Assembly (NCBI GenBank): GCA_024734555.1
Contig: JANPWX010000033.1
Coordinates: 5,474,549-5,538,548, forward strand
DNA length: 64,000 bases
Direction: 5' to 3'
Origin: Trochalopteron elliotii
Lineage: Eukaryota > Chordata > Aves > Passeriformes > Leiothrichidae
A program made the translations under genes and the position numbers. The notes under the pieces were generated by a model. It was not told where the DNA came from, did not search any database, and saw only the letters and a list, made by a program, of their open reading frames with translations. Position 1 is the first letter of the stretch, and the number at the start of each line of letters is the position of its first letter. This document shows, in pieces, positions 24,068-56,560 of the stretch.

Positions 24068-27065
24068 GTGAGAGCTGGGACAGCACAGATCCATTCAGAG
24101 GGACCCTGTTCCCCTAGCATGGTGGTCTTGGAAATAAATATTCAGTCTGAGCAATCTGGTGGCCTAGCAGGACCCCAGTTTGTAGCAATCACCTTAATAT
24201 AATCTGTGGTCCCCCTGTGTCCCCTGTGTGCCATTCCTCCAGGGCAGATGCCATGAGACATCCCCCTGGTGCTCCACGTGGGGCTCCCATGTCCCCTCCC
24301 CTGGTGACATTCTTGAGGACACCACTGCTCCACAAGTTTGTGTCTCACTCTGAGCGTGATCAAGGGTTTGGCAGCAAAGCAGAATTCCCAGTTCTGCTCT
24401 GGGAGTTTTGGTGGGATCTCCACACAGGATCCCAGAGCCCAGGGATGTGCCTGACAGAAGGTGGGGCTGGAACAAGGCACTGATGCAGGGGTGGGATGTG
24501 GATCTGGGTACCCTGCTCTGGGTTGGAGAGAGGGTGGCTCATCCCCAGCCCTTCCTGAACCCCCAGCACTGTTGTGTCTCCGCTCTTTCAGCCTCAGAGC
24601 ATCCTTGGGAGGCTGGGAGCTTTCATCAGCCTGGCTCTGCCATCAGGGCTCTTGGCCCTGAGGAGCAGGAAGCAAAAAGTCAGGTCCCAGCTTCAAAGGC
24701 AGGTGTTTAACTACAGAAGATGGTTTCTAGAGGTTGATGATTTCCATCATCACCTGGGGGAGGCTGTGCAGGCAGGCAGGCAGGTAGGAAAGCTCTGACC
24801 CAGAGCTGTGGAGGGGGGAGCAGCCCCAGCCCAGTCCTGTGGCTGCTCCCCTGTGCCAAAGCAGAGCCCTGGATGCAGCAAGGCACATTGACAAAAGTCA
24901 GATGAGAGGACAGAGACTTTCTGGAGAAGGGACAATAGCATTTAACCACCCCAACAGCAGCACAGAGCTGCTCCAGGCAGAGGAGGACTTTGCCTGTCAG
25001 GGCAGATCGGGGCAGTGGCCGCAGCCTGTGCCTTAGACAGTGCCTGGATGTTGGGAATGGTTGTTTGGAGCTGTCCGTGGCTCTCTGAGGCTTGTGTCTG
25101 CCAGGTGCAGCTGTGCAGAGGAGCCAGAGGAGGAGGGCATTTAGACAAAGCCTGGAAAATCCCCTCGGGGAGCTGCAGAGCCCGGTTTGTTTTGGCTTTG
25201 CTGCCTGCGAACGTGGCACGGTGTTTGCAGGGAGACGAGGGGAGCTTGGCACAGGGAACGATCCAGGGGAGACAAAGACAAGCTGCTGGCTGCACAGGTT
25301 TTTCCTCAGGTCTCAGGAGACCTCAGGACCTGGAGGTGGGTGTGCCCCAAGGGTGCTTGGTTTGCTCCAGCTCCTGTCAGGCTCAGCTAATAAAGGACAC
25401 TCAGTAGAATCCCAGAATGGATTGGAGTGGAAGGGACCTGGCATCTCATCTTGTTCCTCTCCCTGCCATGGGCAGAGACACCTTCCACTATCCCAGGCTG
25501 CTCCAAGCCCCATCCAGCCTGGCCTTGGACACTTCCAGGGATCCAGGGGCAGCCACAGCTTCTCTGGACAACCTGGTCTAGTGCCTCCCCACCCTCACAG
25601 GGAACAATTCCTTCCCAATATCCCATCTAACCCTGCCCTCTGGCAGTTTAAAATCCCTTTGCTGAACAGAGACTTGGTGATGGCTCTGCCCAGCTCGGGC
25701 ATCACGGATGAGACAGACTGGGCCATCCCACCCCTCACCTGCCATTCACCACGGGGATTTAATCCCAGCAGAGCCCACGGGCTGCATCCCAGCTTCTGCC
25801 AGCTGAGCTCCTGCTGCCTGCAGGGCTTTTTCCCTGCTCTTCCTCCTCGGCAGGCGTGGGTGCCGTGACTTGCCGGCGAACGGCTTTGGGAAGGGAGCAG
25901 GTCCGCACCCCCAGGCACAAATCTCTGCTTTCAGCACTCGGCCTCTGCCTCTGGAGAGCCTTTGTTGGTGCCCAACTCCCATGCAAAGTTTGGGAGTAGC
26001 TGGCGCCTGGATAAACCAAGTGCTGGAGAGGAGCCAGGGCTGCTTGCACAAGAGCAGGAGGAGTTCCCAAATGCTGACTCCCTGTGAAACACGGGAGGAG
26101 GGGTTGAAGGGGGGGGATGTTGGTGGGTGATGCCCCTTTGCCAGCTCCCCAAAAGTCTCAGGTCAGGGGGATGATCTGGGATGAGGACAGGCCTGTAAAT
26201 TGGTCATGGAAAAATGGGAGGGCTGCAGGGAGAGCCCTGTTCTCAGGCAGGAGAGGATGAATGCCTGGAAGTTGGGATTTGCTCTAGCTGGACTTGATGG
26301 TGATTCCCAGTTGCCTGATGTCTGAGGGATTTGCACTTGGTCTAAAGACAGCAGCACTCGTGGGCACGGGCCTGTGGGAGGGGGGCTGCTCAGGAGCACA
26401 TTCCCACCTCATCCTGCTGCCCTGGAGGGGACAGAGCAGAGGGTCTGGCTGAAAGGGGGACAGCAGGACCAGCTGTGGGGAATCCACCAAGGAATGCTCG
26501 TGGGTCTTGCTTTGTCTCTTCCCTCCAATGAGGCCTCTGGAGCCTCTTCCTGTCCCAAGCACCAGCAGCTGCCATGGGTTTGGGGGTGCCAATGCCCCTC
26601 CCTGCTCATCTCCCCAGGCTGCTGCCTGGGTGGCCCTGGGGTGTGGGGGGAGTGGGGTGGGTGCCTCCCATCCCTCCCTCCAAAAAGTGATGCCTCTGGC
26701 TCTAAAAGTCTCCTGCTGGAGGTACCAGGGGAGCTGCAAGGAGGGTTCATGCGATGCCCCCCAGGAGCAGGGAGGCAGTGGGGAGCCAGGGCAGAGCCCA
26801 AGGCTGGCTGGCAGTGCAGCAGGAGGAGCACAGGACAGCTGCCAAGGGCTCAGGGCTCACTTGCAAGGGCTTGTTCATGGCAGACATTCCTTGCCAGAGC
26901 TCGGGCTCAGACCCTGGGTCCCACTTCCTAGGAAAAATGCAGTGAAAAGGGGCTTCTTATTTTTTTTTTTTACTGGTTGCTGGAGGTTTGGGGATGGGAG
27001 TGCTCGGGGTGGAGGGGTAGAAAATATTTGGCTGCACATTTGTGCCAAGGCACCTTGAGCTGCAG
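24068..27065. other. SLC5A10 relic intron
   Basis: About 3 kb with one antisense CR1 fragment (25402-25675, listed separately). The rest holds nothing I recognise; the long + frame over 25092-25868 runs through the CR1 and is not a gene. Confidence 0.65.
25402..25675 (-). repeat. CR1 3' fragment, antisense
   Basis: Starts with TAGAATCCCAGAATGGATTGG and contains CACCTTCCACTATCCCAGG and CACTTCCAGGGATCCAGGGG, the reverse complement of the CR1 tail. Confidence 0.92.
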
Positions 27066-27071
27066 TTTATT
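27066..27071 (-). terminator. FAM83G: Candidate polyadenylation signal of FAM83G
   Basis: TTTATT on + is AATAAA on the - strand, about 640 nt beyond the FAM83G stop. If used, the FAM83G 3' untranslated region would span the SLC5A10 exon-8 remnant on the opposite strand. Confidence 0.45.
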
Positions 27072-27428
27072 GAGTCCAAGGCCACCCAATCTTGCATTTT
27101 AATAGTCTCAGGTGAGGTTCTCCTGCCATGGGACCACAGAGCTTTAATGAACAGTTGCTTTTTTACAGTACAAGGTTAAAAGAGGTGGGTCCCTTGAGGA
27201 GTCTTTGTCCCAGGACACGAGTCACCCTCTGAAGGGAGGGCAGAATGCAGTTGCACCTGCTGTGCAAAATGGTAACAGAAAAGTCTCTTAAATAACCAGA
27301 AGAAAACACAATCAGGGACGATCCCTCCCTTTCCAGGCAGCATTCTGGAGTAGGGATCTGTCTGGGTTTTGCCAACTGACTGCTGGGTTTGGCTCCACTC
27401 TAACCAGCTCCCCAACGATGCTTTCCAG

Positions 27429-27627
27429 CTTTTAACGAGGTCAGAGGTCACCCCAACCTGGAAGAGGCCTATTTAAAGGCTGTGCTGTCCAAGATTATTC
27501 CCAATACCACCTGTCCAGGGTGGAAGTTGTGCACCTCTTCCAAGACCTGGTCTCTGGAGATCTGCCCTGGACAGGGATGACTTTTGGGCTGTCCATCCTG
27601 GCCACGTGGTACTGGTGCACCAACCAG
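27429..27627 (+). pseudogene. SLC5A10: SLC5A10 exon 8 remnant with a 7-nt gap
   Basis: First part reads [20 protein letters not shown] and KIIPNTTC; then the frame changes and continues [14 protein letters not shown] and [20 protein letters not shown]. Compared with human NTTCHLPR, about 7 nt (His-Leu plus one base) are missing at about 27520. The near-invariant GGY is RGH here. The donor, GTCAAT at 27628, is weak. Confidence 0.88.
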
Positions 27628-27712
27628 GTCAATGTAAACAAGAACCCCCTGCCCCAAGGAACGTGGTGGTGCCTGAGCTCCACCAGCTCTGCAAGGCCAC
27701 CATCACCAGCCC

Positions 27713-44118
<16,406 letters not shown>

Positions 44119-44900
44119 GGTGACCCCGCACGCCGGTCCCCTCTCCCGAGGGAGCTCTGTGTCCCCAGAGAGCGCCCGGATGTCGGCAATAAATAGGAAT
44201 TAATTATTCTCCAGTCTTTAAATACACGGTTTGCTTCACCCTCCCCGGCTGAGCGCGCAGCTTGGGAAAGGCACCGCTCCCTTTTCCAAGGGCTCCTGCC
44301 ACGCCGGAGCTCTTCCTGCCGGGGAGGAGGGTTTGGTTTCTGTCTTGCTCCCGGCTCCAGGCAAGGAAAACGCCGAGTTTACCACAGCAGGAGCTGCTTG
44401 ACGGGGGCAGACAGCCCCAGGTGTACCTACACCACCAGGAAGGTCCTTCACCCCCGGCTCCGCTCCCTCCTCATCCTCCGCTTTCCCAAGACAACCGGCC
44501 GAAATAAAAAGTGGGGAAAGAAACAAAGAGAAAAGAGGCTTAATGCAGGACAGCGAGGAGCAGGATGTCTCGGCCGAGGTGCCGTCCGTGGTTCTCGTTC
44601 CTGGGGGTTGCTCGGGGGCGAACGCTCCGCCTCAGCCTCCTGTGCATCGCCCTGGCAGCTCTGGGCTCGGGGCTGTGCCAGCGCGCAGTGCCGGGGCCGG
44701 ACAGGTAACAGCAAGAAGTGAAAAGAGGAAAAGGAAAAGAGTGATTCATCCCTCCGCCCTGCCCCACCTGTAGTCACATGCTGCCTTCACACGTTCCCTG
44801 CCCAGCCCGATTAACTCTTTCGGCTGATGCGCCCTTACACCTGCGGATCCGAGCCCCCCGGAGCCCCCCGGAGCGGGCGGGTGCGGGAGGGTCCTGGGCG
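44119..44900 (-). promoter_or_regulatory. FAM83G: CpG-rich 5' region of FAM83G
   Basis: The sequence upstream of the start codon (on the - strand) is rich in CpG, especially 44230-44720 and 44830-44910. It likely contains 5' untranslated sequence and the promoter. No TATA box or defined start site was found. Confidence 0.45.
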
Positions 44901-45117
44901 GCCCCAGAAGGCTTTGGGTGTTTTGTCTTTTTTTAAAAAAAGCCTCTCTCCTCTGAGATTCCCCCCTCTCGCGATGTGCTGGCTGGTAAGTAAATATTTT
45001 CCAGGAAAAGAGCTCTGTCCTGTGGTTAACCCCTCCTGTGCTGGTGCAGGAGCTCGGAGCCCGGGTGGGTCCTGGGGGGCAGCACCGAGTGGAAGCTGTC
45101 AGAACGGTTCAAAGCTG

Positions 45118-45360
45118 CACTGAGGCAGGTTTAAACTGAATATTAGGAAGCGTTTCTTTGTGGAGAGGGTGTTCCAGTCCTGGAACAGGCTGCTTAGAGA
45201 GGTGGTCAAGGCCTCAAACCTGTTTAAAAGCCATTTGGACAATGCCCTTCATTTTTTGTCGGCCCTCAATTGGTCAGGCAGTGGGACCAGATGATTATTG
45301 AAGGGCTCTTCCAAATGAAACCATTTATTCTATTCTGTCCTGTCCTGTCCTGTCTCCTCC
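45118..45360 (+). repeat. CR1 3' fragment with TGTCC tail array
   Basis: GGTTTAAACTGAATATTAGG, GTTCCAGTCCTGGAACAGGC, AGAGGTGGTCAAGGCCTC and the end CTTCCAAATGAAACCATTTA, then a short (TGTCC)n array at 45336-45352 that looks like expansion of the CR1 terminal repeat. Confidence 0.88.
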
Positions 45361-45849
45361 TCTGTGGGGTTTGCAGCATGGTCACAGTAACATCACCACA
45401 TCTGACCATGACAGATTTCATTAATAACTGTGAGATGGTCAAAAAACCCCACCCTGCATTCACCACTCAGTGCTCACAAACCAGAAATGTGGAAGCTCTC
45501 TTGAACTTTTCTCTTGGAAGCTCAGCTGAAGACGAATTTCAGGAATTGGGGTCAGATCCTTGTGCCAATGCAAAAAAGGGAATTGCCACGGGCTGTGTGT
45601 CTGTCCCTGGCGTTGGTGTGGCTCATCTGCATTCACAGCCAGGGGAATGGGGGCCCTGCCTGAGTCAGGCTCCCGAGGCAAAGCCGCCTGTCTGTCCGGG
45701 TGCTCGGCCATCAAAGTGCTCCTCTCTGCAGGCCCTGCTCGTCCCACAGTGACAAATCCTGCCTGGGCTTGTGCCCAGCCCTGGCCTGGCCTGTGCAGGA
45801 CGTGGCAGCAGGGCTGGGGGACACAGAAATGTGACGGCTGCTTGTTGGG

Positions 45850-45945
45850 ATCACAGAATTATTAAGGTTGGAAAAGATCGCTGAGTCCAACCCGGCAATG
45901 CCAGGTCCAACACTGCACAGTGTCCCCAAGTATCACATCAGCTTG
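45850..45945 (-). repeat. Short CR1 3' end, antisense
   Basis: GATCACAGAATTATTAAGGT, GGAAAAGATCGCTGAGTCCA and CACAGTGTCCCCAAGTATCA are reverse-complement CR1 text. Confidence 0.85.
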
Positions 45946-47945
45946 GGGGAGATTGGTTTGGCTCCAAAAGAATATCAGCTCAGCAGGTGTTTCAGGTGGA
46001 GCTGGTGGCTTTATGACTGGCCCTGCAGGGATTTCCAAGTGATGGGATGACATCCCCACGCTGGTGCAGCAGAGATGGAGGGAGCTGGAACCAAACCTGA
46101 GTGGTTCCAGCTTTGGTTTCCAGATTTTAGGTTAAATCCCAGAGCTGTTGGCAGTGATGGGGACAGCAAATGGGACAGAGGTGAGCACTGAGCCAGCACC
46201 CAGGACCTTTTTGGGTATGATGGGAGATGGCCCAGATGGGTGCTGCAGTGTGGGTGTGTGTGGCGTGGCAGGAGCGTGTTGTGGTTTTCGCCGCCTCAGC
46301 CACCTGCTCCAGGTGTTTTTATTGTGCCAGGAGATTTACAGACTCTTTCACGGGGTGTGTGCATTAATGATTTATTGCATGTGGGGTAAATGCTGCATCC
46401 CAACCAGTGTGTGCCATGTGCTGGCTCTGCTGGTGGGGGCGGGTTGGGGTGGCAGAGCCCCACACCTGGAGCAGCTTCACCTGATCCTCACGAGGGGCGA
46501 TGACACCTGGGTCCCCCATCTCCCCATGCCAGGGGTTTCTTCACCCCACATGGTGAATTTAGCCCCTGAATTGGGTGCAGCCCCTGTTTGCAGTGGCCAA
46601 GCAGGTTGGTCCTCGTCATTGCAGGCAGTCCCCGGGTGGATCCAGCTGGACAGGCAGCACCCGCTGCAGACACGGTCTCTTTCCTGAAGATGGAAGCATT
46701 AATTACAAGGTCCTAATTAATTTTCCATTTTTAGCAGAGGGCCTAAAAGTGAGGCAGTGGGGTATGACCCTGGGCTCTGCTCCTGGCTCAGGGGCTTCCC
46801 ACTCACTCTGAGGTCCCACCAAGTGTTCATTGGTAGAGCTGAGGCCTGGGGCTGGCATTTCACCTGGAGTACAACATCCAGACACTACCTTGCCCTTTGG
46901 AACGTTTTCCACCCTCCAGCCACCAATGATTTGCATGGAGCCGTGCACAACGTGGTGTTTTAGAGAGGGGAAACTGAGGCATGGAGCGTTGATGGCAGCT
47001 TTGCTCACGGCTGCTGCAGGAAGGAGTCACCAGAGCCCCAGTGCTGACTCTGACCTTGGGGAAAGGCGGCCCAGGTTGGACTTTTTGGCATCCTTGGGAT
47101 GTGCTGAGCACGGCCTGTGGTCTGCTCACAACCGAGTCGTGCTCCCATCTCACCTCACGCTCCTTTGTGGAAAGTCCCAAAGTGTCCCCACTGGTGTTTG
47201 AGACAAACTGGGAGGCTGAGGTGGAGGTCACCAGGCAGGAGAACCAGGACAATGCTGCCAGTCCTGTGCAGGACTTACCCGTGCTCGTCCCCGTGCTCCT
47301 GCCTGGGCGGGTGCAGCCCATCCATATTTATAACTGACATTAATTTCCATCCATTTCAATATTTTATGGGCATAACAATTAAAGAAAAAAAAAAGGGGGG
47401 TGTTTCAGTGCTCGTTGAGACATAAGAAATAATTGGGTGTTGATGGTCCTGGTGACCTGCCATGCAAGTCCAGGGAGCTGCTGGTGCTGCCCATGCCCAG
47501 GAAATTGTCACAACGGTGCACGAACCCGGCTGGCCCCGTGGGTGGGGATGGGCAGTGCCTGCTCCGGGGCTCTGCTGCCTCCAGCAACCCCAGGACCTGG
47601 TGGGGCTCTGGAGATCCCTCCCAGGGCAGCTGTCACTGGATTTAATGTGAGAATAGATCCAGCCTGCACTGGGCAGGGTGTGGGCAGCAGGAGGTGAGGG
47701 GTGGGATGGATCCTGCTGTGTTGGAGGGGAGGGTGGGAATGAGGTGGGTGAGGCAGGAGTGGATTTTCACGTGGCATGTGCTCTTTGCTTCTCCACCCTG
47801 TGTCCTGCCAAGGTCTGGGCATTGTGGCCATGCCAAAGGGTCAACATCTGCCCACTGGGAGGGGGCGTGAGGGGGGTGAAGGGGCTCAGAGTTGGCCTCC
47901 ACCTTGTCAGGGGTCTCTAACATGTCACCTGCCTCTGTCCCTCAG

Positions 47946-48051
47946 ACACTGTGGCTTGTGTGGACCCCGAGGAGTGCATCCGTGTGTGGGGCCGCCATGG
48001 GCTGCTCCAACATCATCTGCCCCAAACTGGTGGTCGAGCTGATGTCCAGCA
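47946..48051 (+). pseudogene. SLC5A10: SLC5A10 exon 10 remnant
   Basis: Reads DTVACVDPEECIRV, then after a one-base loss near 47987 AAMGCSNIICPKLVVELMSS. The cysteines of the extracellular loop are recognisable. Acceptor CCCTCAG; donor GTAGGT at 48052, or GTGGGT at 48056. Confidence 0.88.
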
Positions 48052-48445
48052 GTAGGTGGGTGCCAGGGGGTGACTCCATCTCCACTGGGCTCTGCTGCAC
48101 CCCGGGGCTGCTGCCAGGGGTGGGATGTTGGGGGGAACCTCATGGGAGGGTCTGTGTTGGGGGGACCCCACGGATAGTCTGGGGGGGTGTCTGTGTTGAG
48201 AGGGAACCCCACGGATGGTCTAGAGGGTCTGTGCCTGGTACAGCCCATGCAGCCCCCCTGAGGGTCGCTCCAGTGGTGAGGTCAGGGGATGTGAGGTCCC
48301 AGGGTGCAGCTGAATGTTCCCAAACTCCATCCTCCCACCTCAGGGGAGATCCCAGCGTGTGGCTGCAGAGGGGTCAGCACCACCCCGGGATGATCCTGTC
48401 CCATCCCATCCCTCCCTCGGTTCAGCCGCTCCCTCTCTCCCCCAG

Positions 48446-48589
48446 GGCTGATGATCACGGTGATGAGGGCAGCGCTCGTGTCATCCCTGACTTCCATCTT
48501 CAACAGCACAACAGCACCCTCTTCACCACGGACATCTGGAGGAAGCTGCGGCCGCGGGCCGGTGACCGGCAGCCGCTCCTGGTGGGCCG
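48446..48589 (+). pseudogene. SLC5A10: SLC5A10 exon 11 remnant
   Basis: Reads LMITVMRAALVSSLTSIFNS, then, one base short at about 48508-48514, STLFTTDIWRKLRPRAGDRQ and PLLVGR. The GLRG that should precede LM is missing at the exon start. The donor GTACCG at 48590 is weak. Confidence 0.88.
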
Positions 48590-48810
48590 GTACCGCCCGG
48601 GGGTTTCGGGGGCACCGGGGTTTTCGGGGAGACCAGTGGAGCCGGTCGAGCCTGCACAGCGCCTCCACTCAGCCCGGCTTGTGTCAGGAAAACAAGCCCT
48701 TGGATTATTTTATGGATGAAAGCGCTGGAAATGCAGACGGGGCGCTCGGTGCAGCCTCACCCCGTCGCCTCCAGCCCGGTCCCGTCGGGAAGCTGCGACT
48801 GCTCCCGGCC

Positions 48811-49076
48811 GGGGTCACACACCAGGGAGCTGGGGCGGGTGGCAGAGGGCAGAGCTGCCCGCACATCCCCGGCCACGGTCACACAGAGGGGACCTGGGGT
48901 GGGTGGCAGAGCCCGGAGCTGCCCGCACATCCCTGACGGGGGTCACTCACGGGGGAGCTCGGGCGCGTGGCAGAGCCCGGATCTGCCCGCACATCCCCGG
49001 GGAGTCGGGGTCACACACCAGGGAGCTGGGGCGGGTGGCAGAGCCCAGCGCTGCCCGCACATCCCCGGGGAGCCCC
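48811..49076. repeat. GC-rich minisatellite, four units of 62-69 bp
   Basis: Units start at about 48811, 48877, 48939 and 49007. Each contains GGTCAC, GGGAGCT or GGGACCT, GTGGCAGAG and CTGCCCGCACATCCC. Units 1 and 4 share GGTCACACACCAGGGAGCTG. It lies 220 bp after an SLC5A10 exon remnant. Confidence 0.93.
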
Positions 49077-49217
49077 GGCAGCGCCCGCGGAGCCGCGCTC
49101 GGGGCGGCGCAGTCAGCGCCCGGGAATGCCCCGGCACGGTGCCACGGAGCCAGGAGCGTCCTCGGCTGGGGAGACAATAACAAGGAGAGAATCTGGGTCA
49201 CGGCTTTGGCTGCACTG

Positions 49218-49279
49218 TGCCAAAGCTTGGCTGGACCAGCGGCTGCAGGAGCCGGTGTTTCTTGGCATCCTCCATGTCC
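49218..49279 (+). pseudogene. SLC5A10: Possible SLC5A10 exon 12-13 relic
   Basis: Short matches to the segment SLAPPxxAVFxLGxxWxRV can be made by switching frame: SLAGPAAAG in one frame, then VFLGILHVQRV in another. The order is right, but the match is short and broken. Could be chance. Confidence 0.3.
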
Positions 49280-50903
49280 AGAGGGTGAGGAAGGGATGGG
49301 CAGCGATCCCGGGGGAATGGGGGTCCCGCATTGTTCCCCTTGGGAAGAGAGGCGCTTGTCTTGGGGCTTGCTCAGCCCCTCCCTGGCACTGGCTTCGCTG
49401 CCGGTGACAAGGGTGTGGCAAGGCAGGACAGCTTTCCCGAGGATGGATAATGAATGTTTGCGAAGGGCTTTGCCCGCCCGGGGCGGGAGTCGCTGCTGCG
49501 GTGGATCCCGGGCAACTTCCTCAGTGCCGGGTGATTAGTGCGAGCAGGACGCTGCGGATCGTAGGGGTAGAGCCAAGGAAATGTGCTTGAGAGAAGGAAA
49601 AAAAGCTGTTTAAGCTGCAAGTTTGAGGTTTTCCTCAGGGTGGAGAAAGGTGGGTTGGGTCCTGAGTAGTTGTCACGGGGTCCCAACTGCCCCCACACCT
49701 ACCAGGGTGGGGATGCCACATCCTGGGATCATGGTTGGGCTGCAAGGTTCCTTAGAGATCATCTCATTCCAGCCCTGAGGAAAGGGCTTTGATTGTGGGG
49801 TGGCAAAGAGCTCCAAATTCCCAGACCTGGGGGTTTGAACTCCTGCTGCAGCCGTGGTGCCTGGCTGGAAACTCCTGCTGGTGTTGGATGCTGCTCCATG
49901 CCGAGGTGGTGGTGTGGGGATGGGAACACCTGATCCTTCCCCAGCTCCCTCAGGCCAGGCTGTGCTGGGTGCTCTCTCCATTCCCTGCCCGGATCAGCAG
50001 CCTCGGCACACCCAGCCCTCGCCTCACTTCCACATTCCTGCTTTTCCATGATCTTTTAGCCTCAAGACCAGGTTGGACAGGGCTTTGAGCAGGTCTAGAG
50101 GAAAGTGTCCCTGCCCATGGGCAGGGGGTGGAACAAGATGGGCTTTAAGGTTCTTTCCCATCTAAACCATTCCATTGTTCTTTGATTCTATCCTCTGTGG
50201 CTCACAGGCATTCCAGACAGAGGGATTTCTCCTTCCCCATGGAACAGGGTGTGCATTTTACACTCAGGCTGTTTCCCCTTCCTGCAGCACCCAGCAGCAG
50301 AGGGAGTTCCAGCTAGAGCTGCTTTCATGGCTTGAATTTCCTTTTATTTTTTTCTTACTTCTGCTTTTTGAGATGAGCAGATGGAGATGCAGGAAATTTT
50401 GTGGAGCTGTAAATAAGCTGGGCTGAGCTATAAATACAGAAGCTTTGGTGTGAGCCCAAAATCTGGGGTCTGGCCAACGCTTCAGAGTAGGGTGATGCTG
50501 CAGGGGGTGGCTGGGATGGGGTCAGGGTGATGCTGGGGACTAACACAGCCCTCTGTCACAGCCTGGCTGTGTGACCTGAGCATGGGGCAGCTCAGCCCAT
50601 GTCCCCAGCTCTCAGCTGGGTGTCTTGGCTGCACATGGGGGTGCTGAGGGCATCACCCAAATCTGGCCAGAGCACCCAGGCTTTGCCCATGGTGGCTTTT
50701 CACAGTGGAAGTGTCCATTGCCTGGTGTTTTCTTTTGGGGGGTCCAATTTAGCAGCCCCCAGGGCTGGGCAGGGCCCTGGGAAGTGCTTGCCTACCTAAG
50801 ATGGAGCAGGGGGTGGCATCATTGTCATTCCCCATGGGGACATCACCCAGTAGCACCTGGCCAGCTCTGGGACCTGACTCCTGATTTTGGGGATCCTCCA
50901 CAG
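49280..50903. other. Interval lacking the remaining SLC5A10 exons
   Basis: The C-terminal exons (TM11-TM13 region) should lie here. Apart from a CR1 piece (50060-50195) I recognise nothing. Confidence 0.55.
50060..50195 (+). repeat. CR1 3' fragment
   Basis: AAGACCAGGTTGGACAGGGC, AAAGTGTCCCTGCCCATGGG and AACCATTCCATTGTTCTTTG are sense CR1 tail text. Confidence 0.92.
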
Positions 50904-51008
50904 CCTGATGTCCTGATGTGTATCAATATTTTCTGTTATGCCTGTTATGCCTGGCACCCTGAAAGCCCCTTGGGGTGGGGAATTGGTGCTTGGAGAGGGG
51001 AAAAATGA
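50904..51008 (+). pseudogene. SLC5A10: SLC5A10 last exon remnant
   Basis: VLMCINIFCYACYAW matches the C-terminal transmembrane end of human SGLT5 (LLMCVNIFFYAYFA). Where the human protein stops, the frame here continues for about 18 codons to TGA at 51006-51008. An AATAAA on the + strand at 51322-51327 may be its old polyadenylation signal. Confidence 0.7.
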
Positions 51009-51025
51009 GGATTTGGGTGGGATTT

Positions 51026-51031
51026 TTTATT
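51026..51031 (-). terminator. GRAP: Candidate polyadenylation signal of GRAP
   Basis: TTTATT on + (AATAAA on -) about 780 nt beyond the GRAP stop codon. It sits next to the SLC5A10 terminal exon relic, so the two genes converge here. A further TTTATT at about 50342 is an alternative. Confidence 0.4.
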
Positions 51032-51807
51032 TGTTTGGGATGTGATGTTTAAATCCACTGGTGCAGCGAGTGGGGTATTCTGAGCACTGCATTCCCTGAG
51101 TGCATCCCAGGGGGTGTGAGGTGTGGGGGATATTTGTGGGGGCAGAAAATCCCTGGGAGGGGTTTGAGACAGGTATTGGGGTGGGGAAATGGGGGCTGCA
51201 GGGAAGCAAAACCACAGTGAAGCAGCACCTGCCTAAATAGAGGGACAGGACCACCTTGGCAGTGCTGGAAAAGGAGCAGCTGCACTCGAGGGAAACACAC
51301 AAATATATTTTACCAGCCCTAAATAAAAAATGATATAAAAATGTGCCACAATTTGCAGCTATGAACAGCACCTGCAGGATGGAATCCTCCTGGATCAGCC
51401 TTCCCTGGTACCAAGTTCTGGAATTCCTCCGTGGAGTTATGGATCCTGGTTGTGTCCTGGCTGCCTGCAGCCCTCCCTGGAGCTGGGGCTTTGATTTGGA
51501 GAGGAGGCAAGGTTTGGGGTTTTGGGTTCACTCCCTCTGTTGCTGTCCTCCCACTGGATTGTGGCTCTGGAAAAGTTTTTATGGCCGTGGTTGAACAGCC
51601 CACAGTCCCTCCCTGGGGAGCAGCACTGCCAGCCCCATCCCTGGGCTGGGGGTCACGGAGCTCTCGGGGTCAGGGGAGCCACAGCTGAGGTGTCACATGG
51701 CACAAGGGCCAGGCACCATGCTGGGGACAAAGGGACACGAGGCAGCTCTGGTGAGTGAGTGGGGACAGTGGGGCCGGGTCCTGCCCAGTCCCTGGCTGTG
51801 GTGACGG

Positions 51808-56282
<4,475 letters not shown>

Positions 56283-56560
56283 CGGGGGTCTGCTGGAGGG
56301 GTCCCGGGGCTGCCTGGGGCTCGCAGCCCGCGGGGCTCTGGGGTCGGGACTGCGCACACGGTGCAGCGGCGGGCAGGAAACCGCGCTGATGTCAGCGCTG
56401 CCGGGGCACCACGCGGGCCCTGCCGCCGCCACCTCTGCCCAGATGTGCGGCGGAGGCGGGGGGAGCCGTGCCAGCCCACCAGGGGATCCATATGCCAAAG
56501 GACGGCAGAAAGATTTGGCGTTTCCTCCGCGGTGAGCGGTGGGCAGCAGCCGGGGTTTGG
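56283..56560 (-). promoter_or_regulatory. GRAP: CpG-rich 5' region of GRAP
   Basis: Sequence directly upstream of the GRAP start is GC- and CpG-rich (56300-56480). It likely holds 5' untranslated sequence and a TATA-less promoter, inferred from composition and position only. Confidence 0.4.

Larger units (their letters stand above)
44901..47945. other. Non-coding interval inside the SLC5A10 relic
   Basis: About 3 kb between the FAM83G 5' region and the next SLC5A10 remnant. Holds two CR1 pieces (45118-45360 +, 45850-45945 -) and no exon I recognise. Confidence 0.65.

Noticed and set aside
25092..25868. 258-codon + strand frame
   Set aside because: Passes through the antisense CR1 at 25402-25675 and has no homology.
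47892..48719. 275-codon + strand frame over SLC5A10 exons 10 and 11
   Set aside because: It joins exon and intron sequence and reads the exons in the wrong frame for long stretches; a by-product of the frame changes and high GC.
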